Source: Plasmodium brasilianum
Lineage: Eukaryota > Apicomplexa > Aconoidasida > Haemosporida > Plasmodiidae
Assembly: GCF_023973825.1 (NCBI RefSeq)
Contig: NW_027122939.1
Span: 1-34,667 of the forward strand
Direction of reading: 5' to 3'
Length of the DNA stretch: 34,667 nt
This document shows positions 12,544 through 24,165 of the stretch, piece by piece. The stretch's first letter is position 1; the number at the start of each line of letters is the position of its first letter. The position numbers and the translations under genes were made by a program. A model generated the notes under the pieces. It did not search any database. It was not told the origin of the DNA and was given only the letters and a program-made list of their open reading frames with translations.

Positions 12544-13395
12544 ATGAGAAAGAAATTTATGTTATACTTTTTTTTTAAAATTGCTACATTTATCTTTTTA
12601 AGATGGATATGCCCTTTCAATAGTGAGCGGGTATGATATATTTTAATTAAAGATGCTCTAATTATTCATTTTTGTATTTTTTTTATTTCTAATAATATTT
12701 CTTATTAGCTTGGATTTATTTGTTTCTTTAAATTGTAAATATTTCTTTTGATATTTTAGAGTATCTTTTGTAATTATTTGTATGAGAAGAACATTATTGA
12801 TGAAAAATTATATAGAAGAACTTATCGTTTACTAACAAAGAATAAAAAGGAAAAGTGTTTAAATATCGTATGGGAAAAAGAAGTTATTCAATATAATGGA
12901 AAATACGAAAAGAACCATATATATAATAATGAATGTGTATCCAAAGTAAAACATAAAATGCGAAACAAATGTACATCAAATAATTTAGGAAGCTATAAAC
13001 AAGCTGGAAAATGTAAATCGTTTATATACAATGGAGAAAATACCTCTTATGGGAAAAGAATGCTAGACAAAATATATTATAAAAATGTTCTTAGGTATAG
13101 TACAAATTCTGATTTTACGTTTTTAAGAAATAGTATACAAAGAAAAGTTTTTGAATATATTTCTTTATTTATCTTCCACTTAGTAGTTGGTGTAGCAGGT
13201 GCTATATTTTACTTTTTTCTTAGAAATTATTCAGGGGGAATAACTAGCTCGTCCTTATTTAAATTATTATCACCAATATGCATATTATGGATTATAGTTT
13301 TAGTAGGGCTTTTTTATATCTTCAGAAAAACTGTAAAATATGGAAAGTTATTACATTTAAAAAGGGATTTCAATTATACGAAGCATGCTACTTAA
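12544..13395 (+). CDS. Divergent exported two-TM protein related to fam-l/fam-m (intact)
   Basis: Exons 12544-12630 (29 codons, ending RWICPFNSER) and 12760-13395 are joined across a 129-base intron (donor GTATGA, acceptor ATTTTAG, phase 0). Product 240 aa. Exon 1 is a signal-like sequence. RLLTK at residues 52-56 is in the PEXEL position, with a non-canonical K at position 5. A segment at about residues 126-158 aligns without gaps to the pre-membrane segment of the 27898 protein (KRMLDKIYYKNVL against KKIFKELDYQNFL). Membrane spans lie at about 162-183 and 199-217, separated by only ~15 residues, so the ~60-residue loop of type B proteins is missing. The tail is basic and ends YTKHAT, unlike either main type. 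The frame is open back to the acceptor, so exon 2 does not begin at an internal start. I do not recognise a named family beyond 'Plasmodium exported protein'. Function is unknown. Confidence 0.82.
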
Positions 13396-16300
13396 GGTAA
13401 AATAGAATTTTATAAAGATTAAATTTATAATTTCCTAATTAATATTCAAATATAACGAATATGCCGATAATTTAATAGGTTTAATAGATATACCTATCGA
13501 TGAGGAACTTTTTTATCCGAAACAGTAAAAAGTTACACTCTCAATTTTTTTGTGAATTTTAATATTATTATGCTATTCACATTTTATATTAAAATATGAT
13601 ATCATTTTACTACAATATTGTTATTTATATATATATATCTGTATATAACAATGTTTTTTTGAAAAATATATGTAACTTAATATATAAAAGCACAGTTTAT
13701 ATAATTTTATTGTCATATGTGTTATTTATTTTTGTAATTATAAAAAAAATAGTCTTGAATCTTTTTTAAATTATTTTAGTTTTAAATTACTATTTTATAG
13801 AGTAACTAAAAAATTTATGATTAGTTTTTTTAATTAACAATAACCATGTCTTGTTTTTCTCAAGAAGAAACCAATTGAATGAATGCACTTGTATTGCTAT
13901 TTATATATATATATATATGTATATGTACTTTTTTTATTTTATTTTTTGTGTTTGTATATATATAAAAAATTAAGTATGTGTTGAATTAACCTTATAACTA
14001 TATATTATTTTTTTGCTTAAATCCAAATTTGTTTTATAAGGGATAAGTTTAAATTTAAAAAATAAAAAAGACCAATGAATATTAATGAATTGGATAATAC
14101 ATGTAATTTTATATAATGTATGAGATAATTAATTTTCATTTATTATGCTTCATTGTTTTTTTACGATTATAAAATAGTATGTTTAATTAATAATAAAATT
14201 TCTTTAGTAAAGCACAAAAAGGTACATAACATCTATGATGTTTTTAGTAAATTATATACGATAAGAATCTTTTTTTTTTATTTTAATGATTTTATTCCAT
14301 CATATTCTCTTATTAAATTATAAATATTATTATTTTTACGTATTATTATACTTCACAATTGAAGGTTGATACTAGGTCTCACTATTTAATGTAACATAGA
14401 GTATTGATTTTATTTTTCTTTTAATTGTTTTTGCATGAGTTCCATTACTGTTATATAAGAAAATAAATATATATTTTATGAATAAAGTTGGTTATTTTAT
14501 TTATGTTTGTTATATTTTTTGTTCTTCATATTTTTTCAATTATATGCTTTAAAATAGACGAATTAATTATACGTTATCTTTTTTTTATTTTTGATTATAC
14601 ATATATTAATTAAATACAGATAAACCTATATACTATACGAATTATTTAAATGAAATTTGAAAATGACATATTAATTAAAATAAATTAACATTTATAAAGT
14701 GTTATAGTAAGATAAAAAAATTGTTACTGTAAAAAATCTTTTTATGAAAATATAAATTTCACTAACATTAGTGTTTAATTTATGTAAATATGTTTATGAT
14801 GACATATTTTTCTTATTCTATTAGTAGCAGTAGTATATTTGAAAATATATTGTAGCCTTATAGTAAATATCATTGTAAAAATATTAATTAATTAAACTAT
14901 AGAAAAATGAAACTTTATCTAAATATATATGTACTATAGTATCATATATTTTTAATATTACACCGAAATAAAAAAATTTTTAACCCCTACAATGATATAA
15001 ATTTAATAACGTTATTGATTAGAAGAAGTATAAAAAATTATATAGAACACATATTCAAGAATAATTAGTATTATACGTGATATTATATTTAGTATAATTT
15101 AAAAAATGTTAATTCATATATATTTAATACTACTTAAAATTTATGTTTTAAACATTTAAGAATGAAAAAATTAAATACCTCAAATTTTAGATTTCATGTT
15201 ATTTCTGTGAAATATTGAAAATATTTTGTGTTATTTAATTTCCAGTTGAAATTATTTGTGAAGAATAATTATTATTTTAGGGAATTATCAGGTTGCTTCA
15301 GTGCATAACAAGATTCTTATATCTATTATTTTATTATTATATATAAATAATTTTAATTTAATTTTATAAAAATATATTTTAATATTTATTATAGAATAAA
15401 TTGATGACAAAATTAAATTCTTTTTTTTTCTTTACTTAATTAAAAAAGTAAATCATTAAATATTTTTATTAAAATAATAGATAAAATGAAAAGAAGTTAA
15501 AAAAAAATGAATATAGAATAGAATTATTAAGATAAAGACATTAATATATTAATTTCAAAGTATATACAGATTTTATATATTTTTGATATTTATTTTTTAA
15601 TATATATATTAGAGGATTCTTCTTTTACCAACAGTTATGTAAAAAATTATGTTTAATTATTTAAAATATATGTCTTTGAAATAATAAAATAGCATAAAAG
15701 ATACTAAAATTATATCACTATAAATATTACACTAGGTACATATTATATAATAGAATAAATTATAATCGTCAATTTTTTCAACTTAATTTAGATATTAAAA
15801 AAAAATATATTTTAAGTGTACATATTTTTCTTTATTTTTAAATATTTTAATTTAAAATTTACTCAATAAATTTGAGATAATTAATGTTTGTTTTTTTGAA
15901 TATTATTAATATTTTTTTTTGTATATAATAAATTCATTATAAATATTATCACCATTGTAAATATAAATAGAATAGAATTAATAAGATTTATAATACTTTT
16001 CTTGTTATAAGAAATAATGGTATGATTAGAAAATAGTAATTGTTTATATTTTCTATTAAAAATATATTTTCTACAGTATTCATTAAAATAAAATTACATG
16101 AATTGTTTCTAAATTATATCTTAAGTATATTTAGTAAATTATTTACATACATAAATATTTTTATTATCCTTTTATATATAGTATATATGTGTTCTTTTTG
16201 TTACATTCATTTGTAAAAAAATATGGCTATATATATTTCTGAAATTATGTAACAGCATATAATATTTTTATGCTAAATTCCATTTTACATTGTTTTTTAT

Positions 16301-17124
16301 TATTATATTAATATTACTATTTTATATGTATTTTTATACATATTTATAAGAATTAAGATAAATATGGAAATTAACAGCTTTTAAATATTCTCATGAAAAG
16401 CAATAAATCATTCAGATTTAGATATAAAACATTATTGAATAAAATTTTGACACAATAATACAAGGCTCAATAATATATTACTTTTAAAAATATACATAAA
16501 TACCCATATTTTATAGTAACTAAAATTTTTATTTTACTAATACTCTATGGTTTATAAAAGAACATCTTTTGTTTTTAAGGAAATACTAATGTATACCCTA
16601 TACAATGAAAAGCATATTACATAAGTTCATATAACTTTTCTATTGTTTTTATTTCCAGAATAATTAATGTTGTTTTAATATAAATGTAATCTCTACTATA
16701 AAAGTGTATTAAATTAGTATCACTACTTGGAAACAATGTGAAAGTTCGTAATAATCTTCTGAATGTATATAAGTATACATTTTCTGCATGTTATACTTTA
16801 TTTTAAATAAATAAAAAATTTGCATTTCTGATTGAATAACTTTTTTTTTTTATTTCGTCATATCTAAATATTCTTTTTCTTCATGTTATTTTATTTTATT
16901 ATTATTTTAATTTTTGTAAAAAATTTAAAGAAATTATACAAAATCAATTTTAATGTAATATACAATTGTAAAGTTAATATAAGTTATATCTGTATATATT
17001 AAATTTATTACATTTAAAAAAAATAAAAAAATTAAAAATAATATAAGTTTTTTTTATCATTTGTAGAATTTTAAATATAGTTACTATTTTTATTAGTCAA
17101 TATATAATAGTTATAAATTATACA
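13396..17124. other. Intergenic A/T-rich DNA
   Basis: No gene is seen. The first ~480 bases carry a weaker version of the shared 3'-flank blocks: AGTTTTAAATTACTATTTTA near 13779, then GTCTTGTTTTTCTCAAG near 13846. The rest is featureless A/T-rich sequence with poly-T and TA tracts. Confidence 0.6.
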
Positions 17125-18008
17125 ATGAAGGAGAATATTAAGTCCCTTATATTTACTAAAATTCTTGCATTCTCCGCTTTAATTTGGATATGCCTTTATA
17201 GCAATAAGGTAGTATCTTAATGATATTTCTTTTTCTTTTTTTTTTTTTCTGTTTCATATTTTATTTTTAAAAGTTATTTATATTCAGTATAGAAATTTAT
17301 ATACTTGAAAATAATAAATATTTTCATTCATTTTTTTAGTGTAATTTTGGTATATCTATGGAAAAAAATTATACACTAGATGGCTATTCATGTTTAGCAA
17401 TTAATAGACTATTATCAGAGTGCTCATTAAATGTAATGTCAACTGGATATATGTCAAATGAAAATAGTAAAAATTAATTAATAACTAAAAAGAAAAATAT
17501 ATCTATGAATTGCGAAGATCCTAAAATACAAAGAAAAATAATAAAAGATATTTTATTAAAATCAGAGGAAAGGAATAGATTACATAAGAAAGAAAAATCT
17601 TCTTTACTTAATAAAATAGAAACATATTTTGAAAAACGAATACTGAATCAATTAGTTTCAATAGATGAAATTAAATATAACACGGATGTTCATAAAAAGA
17701 CTGCAAGAATGATACGTAAAAACGGTGCTCCAAAAATTAATATATTGTTTTTAGTTATATTGATAGGATTATTATTTGAAATATTTTTTATTTTGTATAC
17801 AGAATTAACAGAAGAAGTAGCAGCATTAAAAGCAAGTGCAATGGCAGTTTCAATCGTTTTAGTTTTTGTAGTTGCCATGACTGTACTAGGTATTAATTAT
17901 ATTTTTAAAAAGATTGAAGAATATAATATAAAAAAAGCAAATAATCCTAGAATTTGTTATAATATTATTAATTCCTCTAGTAAGAGTAACTTTTATTATG
18001 ATATATGA
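17125..18008 (+). pseudogene. Exported two-TM protein gene interrupted by one in-frame stop
   Basis: Exon 1 is 17125-17208 (28 codons, MKENIKSLI to WICLYSNK), followed by donor GTAGTA, a 131-base intron and acceptor TTTTTTAG. Exon 2 starts at 17340 in phase 0 and carries RLLSE at residues 51-55, a canonical RxLxE export motif and the only one in the window. The frame reaches TAA at 17475-17477 after 73 residues. Read past this codon, it stays open for 176 more residues to 18008, with no frame change: a charged linker, ETYFEKRILNQL (the family's pre-membrane segment), membrane spans at about residues 161-181 and 195-215, then a KIEEYNIKKA tail. This is a one-substitution break, so the gene may be newly dead, an isolate-specific allele, or read through. 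Alternatively the 73-residue product is made alone. A later ATG at 17505 lacks a signal sequence and is unlikely to be the true start. The C-terminal half is divergent from types A and B. Confidence 0.8.
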
Positions 18009-18374
18009 AATTTTGTAACATCCTCAAAAATAATACATACATAACAAACATAAAATTACCTAATTATTATAAAAGAAAATATATATAAATACCTATTTTG
18101 ATATAAAATATAAAATTACGTGTTGGTAATACTTCGTTAGTTTTTATTTTTTATTTTTTAATATTGTATTTTAAGAAATTTTTTGAACTTGACATTTTGA
18201 CATATATGTAAAAATGTATATAAGCACATACATATGTATGAAACATACATATGTTTAAAAAATTTATATAAAAAAGTGAATTTGGTATAATTTAGTTAAA
18301 TTATTAGGAAATTTCATGTTGTTAATATTAAAAAGTAGTTGTAATTTGTTTTCATTTCTTTTACATTATTTAAG

Positions 18375-18470
18375 CCTAAAATGATTATTTCGTGGCATAA
18401 TTAAAAAAAAGATATTATCTGTTATAAATCAATTGTACGTGTCTTTTTTTGTATTTAATAAAACGAAAAG
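18375..18470. other. Conserved 3'-flank blocks after the 17125 locus
   Basis: CCTAAAATGATTATTTCGTG at 18375 and GTCTTTTTTTGTATTTAATA at 18441-18460, followed by AAACGAAAAG, are close matches to the pair after the 8102 locus (9407 and about 9467). The coding parts of the two genes are strongly diverged, so the flank is better conserved here than the C-terminal coding sequence. Confidence 0.55.
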
Positions 18471-19021
18471 AGCATATATTTCTTTTGGATTATTAGAAAA
18501 AGTGAATTTAATTTGTTTTGATTATACATAATATTATGATAAATATATTATAGTTCTCATTAGCTATAAAAACAATTCTAATATGTATTTACGTTATTGA
18601 ATATTTTATATATGAAAATAAAAATATGTAATAAAACAATATTTTTTAAATTAAAGAATTAATTGTAGATGAATATTATTTTTAATAATTCTAATTTATT
18701 TTATCTTAATAAGATCTATATATATTTAATATATTTTTTACATAAAATGTGTTTTTTGTTTAATTTTATAAGAATTAATTAAAGATACATTATAATGCTA
18801 TGTTATAAATATGTAATTAACTTCTGTTTTTAATTTTTAGCTAATATTAAATATTTGTATACCCATTATAATACGTAAATTTATATATATAATATATATT
18901 TATAAGAAATAATTATATAGTAATTATATATTTGTGTTGGAAATAACTATAAATAGGAATTACTATTTATAAAAGAAACAGATATATTATTAATAAGACA
19001 TCTTTAACAATAAATATTATA

Positions 19022-19044
19022 GGTGTTTAAGGTTAAGGGTTCAG
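19022..19044 (+). repeat. Interstitial telomere-like sequence
   Basis: The 23 bases read GGTGTTTA, AGGTTAA, GGGTTCA, G: about three degenerate units of the TT(T/C)AGGG repeat, in the same orientation as the terminal array. Such a G-rich run stands out in DNA that is about 80% A+T. It could mark an old chromosome end, a telomere-mediated repair scar, or chance. It lies in the widest gap of the array. Confidence 0.55.
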
Positions 19045-22000
19045 TATTAATTTTTTATGGACCATAATATATATCATTATTGAAAATTTACTGTAACATT
19101 TTGACTGAGGTATATTTTCTTTCATATTTTATGTATATATAAAATAATAAAATTTATTAGATAATACACATATATGCAAACTAATATATATTTTTTTTAA
19201 TTTTATTTAAACTATATCTTTTTATAAAAGGTTTGTAAATGTATTTTATAGAAATAATAAAAGTACGTCATTTATATATACAGTTAGGAATAATGTACTA
19301 TCACATAATCATTAGATTAGTGTATATTTTACTAACATATCTATGTATATATTAAAATGTGTTTTAGAATAAGGAAAATTTGAATAGCAATTTAAATTAT
19401 TTCTGGAATTATTTATTAATAATTTTCTTTAGAGCTCAAATGAAATTTGGGCAATTGAAAATTCTTATATAATATAATTTTGTTTTTTGTATGCTTTGTG
19501 ACCCAGAAATAGAAATATTGAATATACAATTTATAGGATTCAATAAAAATCTTTATTTATCTTAATAATAATATACGTAATATAATATTATTTATAATTG
19601 TAATTATTGTTCTCACATTACAAACATATTCCAAATGTTTTAAAAATATATTTTTTATTATATTAAGTATGCAATGAAAATAATTAATATATATAATGCA
19701 CTTATATTTTGTTGTATAAAGGACATTAAATTAATTCTTAAAAATTACATATTAATTTAAAACATTTTTCGATTTAAGTAAAAATTATAATTTTAAAAGA
19801 ACAAAGAACTCGAAAAACTATAGATAATAAACAAATAATATATTTAAATAATATAAATTGAATAATAATATAAGAAAAGCAAAATATATGAATTATTACA
19901 TTAATAAAAAGTTAACAAGAACCTATGTAAAAAATCCATACACTGACGTCATTCTATGTCTGAAAAATGGAATAGTGCTTTATAGTTTGTATTTTAATAT
20001 GTAAATTCGGGAAGATTTACACGAATATTTTTTGAGAAAAATAACTTCATAAATTTTCTGAATAATGGATTAATACAGATTTGTAGTAGTATATATTTAT
20101 TATATATCTTAATAAATGTAAAGAAGGAATTATATATTATTAACAATAGTATAAACAAATAACTGTGTGTATATCTATTTTTATAGTTATTTATATGGAT
20201 CCTATGTTCCTATGTGGAATATTACATATACCATTAAAATGATATATTATATGAATTATAGAGAAATGCCAATTTATATATGAATTATATGAACAATAAT
20301 ACTCATAATATACATATAACTACATCAATATATTATATAAAATAAGTACGAAGTCAATACATATTTAAACATATTTTGCTATAAAAAGTGATATAATTCA
20401 TAAAATATTCATCAACAAATGATATATTTTTTAAAAAATGAACAATTTTTTTGTAAACCAGAGATAAATCGAAGATTAAAATCAAATTATTATGATAGAA
20501 TTATAATTTAAGCTTAATTTTATATAGAAGACTTTAAACATATAAAAATAATGAATATTATGAATTATTTCTGTATATAATTGTTCATTACTAAAAATGT
20601 AATTATCAATAAAGGGGCACATATAAGCGAAAATTATGTCAATGTGAAAAACGTAGGAATAAATATGTAAGAGTGTGAGCAAAAAAAATACATTATCTGT
20701 ATTATATATCTTAATGTACATAAATCATTTTATCAATTAGTAATAATACAGTTAATATATATAATTAAATTGTTAATACAATAGTATAAAATTATAAGTA
20801 AATATATAAATAATAAAGTACTAAAGTTTCCGTTAATGGGATGTAAAATGATTTTATTATTTTTTGAAAATAATTATAGGGTTATAAAATCTATTTTACA
20901 TGATATATTGTTATAATTTATATCGTATAATAAACTAAAAATATATTATACTGATAAACAATAGTATTCCTAAAATATTAACACTGAATATAATATTATT
21001 TCAAAATAGAATAGAAAAATGCTTTAGTATTAATTTTTTTACATAAAAGAATATTTTCATTTATAAGTGAATAAGATGAACTCAAAAATGAAAAACATTA
21101 CAAAATAAAGAAAAGGTTCACAAATGCCTCATACATTTTATGATAATGCATAATATTAAAAAGGCGATAATTAAATAGACACAGATATGAAAACACCAAA
21201 TGATAAGAATCTTATATAAATCAAACTAATTACAATAATTAATGAGATGATAGTTCCATATATAAAATAATGGAATAAAAATATAATTATAATAATTTAT
21301 GTACTATAATTTTTGTAATTCATAAAACGTTTTAAATCCAATAATTATCTTTGTTTTACTTTTAATCCTATAAATTTATTTAGAAGAAAGTATTATGAAA
21401 TTTTTTAAATACTTTGTATAGTATTATTATGTATATAATACATTTATAATTGCCAATTTCAGTTTATCAAGTAAGAACTAACAAAAACATTAATATATAT
21501 AACATTTTTTTTACTAATTAGGTTTTTCATGTAAATATATTTATTAATATTAGTTTCGTTTTTAATTTATTTTATTCTTTTCAATATATGCTTTATAATA
21601 GTACGATACATAGAAAAAAACAAAAGAAAAATTATAATTTCTAAAATATAAAAAAAAAAATAAATGAACGAACAAAATTTTTTTTTAATATTTATTATTA
21701 TTATGATAAAACAATTAAGAAATAATATTGTATAAAATATTTATTTGAAAATATATTTCAAACAGGATATTTTATAAAATATTATTATTTTATCCAGTGT
21801 ATATATATCCTTTTTAATATTGATATTTTTTTCACTTTTTCTTCCTAAAAATAGACATTAATTTATTTAAATGAACAAAATAAAAATAAATATTGAATTA
21901 ACAAATTTTACTAATTAAGTACTAATTGATAATAAAGTTTGTTCCAAAATATAAGATATATATAATATTAAAAATTCCTGATACATAAATAAAATGTTAA

Positions 22001-22726
22001 TATTGATGATATTTTTTAAAATATTAAAATTTATATATATTATATATTAACATGAAATTATCATTTCTAATAATGGATTATATTTTTTTTATAAATTCAT
22101 ACTAAGTTAATACCTAACATCTTATAATTAGTATAGTGGAAATTTTTTCCTTAAATATTACTTTTTTTTTTTCGTAAAGTTAAACTTATATAAATTTAAG
22201 TAAATACTTTTATAAAATACAATTTATATGTATGAGAACTCTTATAAAATAAAAAAATAAGTGAAAATCTTAAATACATTCTTAATATATAGCAGCATAT
22301 ACAATCTCTATTTATAATTTCTTTATTTTAAATAAAAAAAATATTTTAGAATATAGAACACTTTTTTTTTTAATACAGTTAATAGAATATTAATTAAATA
22401 CTCTATTATTAATCAACTAAATAATATACTTTGAACATTTATGAATGAATGCATGCTATTTTATTTTAATGAAAGTTAGATTTTTATAAATATAATTTAT
22501 GATAATGCTTTTATAATAAATTTCTAGAGTTGTTTTAATATATAATTATTATATAATGTATAATAATTATTTAATTTTAAAAAGATTTATATGAAAAAAT
22601 AATGAATAATAAAACAAAGTTAAATGAATGAAAATTAAAATAAAGTGTCCTTTATTATTAGCAGTATATTACATTATAGCAAATTATGTTGTTTTTAAAT
22701 AAGATAAAATATTAAATATTTATATA

Positions 22727-23612
22727 ATAGATTAAAAATTTAAGACAACTATATTAATTAAAACAGCTTCTTATATCATTCTAACATAGATATACAATTT
22801 TAACAGTTATGTAGGATAATAATTTCATATACGTATATTTTTTATTATATATATTTTTCAAAATTTACTTTTATTATTATATATTTTAGCGTTAGTTTAT
22901 TCATATTAAAAATAAATAATTTGTGTTTTTAGTGTATATTTATCAAATAAGTAAATGGAAACTTTAACTCTGGTAGAATATTAGATACAATATATATAGA
23001 TTATTAGCAAAGTATGAACAATATAAGGATGGAAGCAATGTATGGTTAAAAGAAAAGTTTCCAAATAATAAAGTCAAACAACGGGAAAATATATCTAATA
23101 ATGAAAAAGGAACTAAAAGTGAAAACAAATAATCAAATGAAACTTTATTAATTAAGGTAAACTATTTTACAGAAATTATAGATTATAATAATGGAATGAT
23201 TGACGGAAAACATTTCCTTTTTAAAATAATTGTATCTAAAAAAAAGACTATGATCTTTTATACTGAAAAAAACAGGAGAATTAGTAATATATCTTTAAAA
23301 TAAATTAAATTTAGCAGTTACGGATTTGGACTTTTCCTATTTTTTAATTTGTTCTTGTTAGATATAGCAATATCCTCTTTAGAAGAATAAAAAAAATTGA
23401 ATATACCTTAAAGTGAAATTGAAAAAAACGAGTTTTACAAGAATTTTGCAAAAGTCCCAGCAAATACATTTCCAGAGGCAATATAACTCTATATAAATAT
23501 TATATTATTTAGCATAATTATAGTTATATTATCAGTTATACATATAGTAGCTATTTGTATGATTTTATAAAATATTGAAAAATATAAAAGAAATATGTTA
23601 ATGACTGACTAA
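22727..23612 (+). pseudogene. Heavily decayed fam-l/fam-m type gene, type A
   Basis: The whole gene can be traced by alignment with the 8102 locus, but it carries many lesions. The start codon is ATA at 22727-22729. Exon 1 has stops at 22733-22735 and at 22787-22789, the latter replacing the conserved Trp. The donor reads GGATAA after 22813. Exon 2 begins at 22933 after an intact TTTTTAG acceptor, then has a TAA at 22948-22950, a frame change near 22990 just before the YRLLAKYEQ motif, and a TAA at 23130-23132. Further stops and shifts follow, around 23270 and 23385 among others. Recognisable pieces are the RLLAK motif, a FDGKHFHF-like segment (here MIDGKHFLF), membrane-segment remnants and the terminal NIEKYKRNMLMTD. 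The remnant is the same length as an intact gene (886 bases), so decay is by point changes and small indels, without loss of large pieces. It cannot encode the family protein. Confidence 0.85.
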
Positions 23613-24019
23613 AATGAGTAATAAGGAATATATAACTTTCTGTAAGGAACCCTCAAATAGGAATTGATATCTGTAATGTTTTCAGCAATATACATAAAAA
23701 GTAAACATTTAATTCTAAAATGATATAAATGCAAGTGTATATGTGGTATCTTTTATATACATTAATAAAATTATATATCCTTCTTTTTTTTGTAAATTCA
23801 AATTTGTTTATTTCATTATAATTTGTATTTTAAATTATTGTTTTTTAATTAAATGTTATGGTATAATATATACATTTGTGTATTAAAATATATTTTTATG
23901 AATATATATTTAGTCATTAAAATTAATATATTATAACAGTATACATATAATTTTATTGAACACTGATAATATATATTTATATCAAAGTGTTTTGCTTATT
24001 ATTTTTCATATTGTTCTTA

Positions 24020-24109
24020 TCTAAAATTATTATATAAAAAGGTTCTCAGGAAAATATATTTTTGATTTAATGTTATAAATAAATGTCTTTTTTTGTATTA
24101 CATGAAAAG
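24020..24109. other. Conserved 3'-flank blocks after the 22727 pseudogene
   Basis: TCTAAAATTATTATA at 24020-24034 and TGTCTTTTTTTGTATTACAT at 24084-24103, followed by GAAAAG, lie 408 and about 470 bases after the ancestral stop. This matches the spacing after the 8102 and 17125 loci. Confidence 0.5.
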
Positions 24110-24132
24110 AATTGAATGTAAATCTGTAAATT

Positions 24133-24165
24133 TACATACATATATATATATGTATATATGTATGT
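24133..24165. repeat. Near-perfect inverted repeat of alternating purine/pyrimidine
   Basis: A tract beginning ACATACATATATA and ending TATATATGTATGT can pair with itself. Such alternating tracts can form cruciform structures, but they are also common in low-complexity A/T-rich DNA. No link to a neighbouring gene is visible. Confidence 0.6.

Larger units (their letters stand above)
18009..22726. other. Longest intergenic stretch; contains a telomere-like relic
   Basis: No gene is supportable in these 4.7 kb. The first ~470 bases are the shared 3' flank (blocks at 18375 and about 18440). A 12-base direct repeat, ACATACATATGT, occurs at 18226-18237 and 18243-18254. A telomere-like segment lies at 19022-19044. 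The remainder, including a minus-strand frame at 20482-20721, looks like chance ORFs. Confidence 0.55.

Noticed and set aside
20482..20721. 79-codon minus-strand ORF in the widest gap
   Set aside because: No signal exon or motif; consistent with chance.
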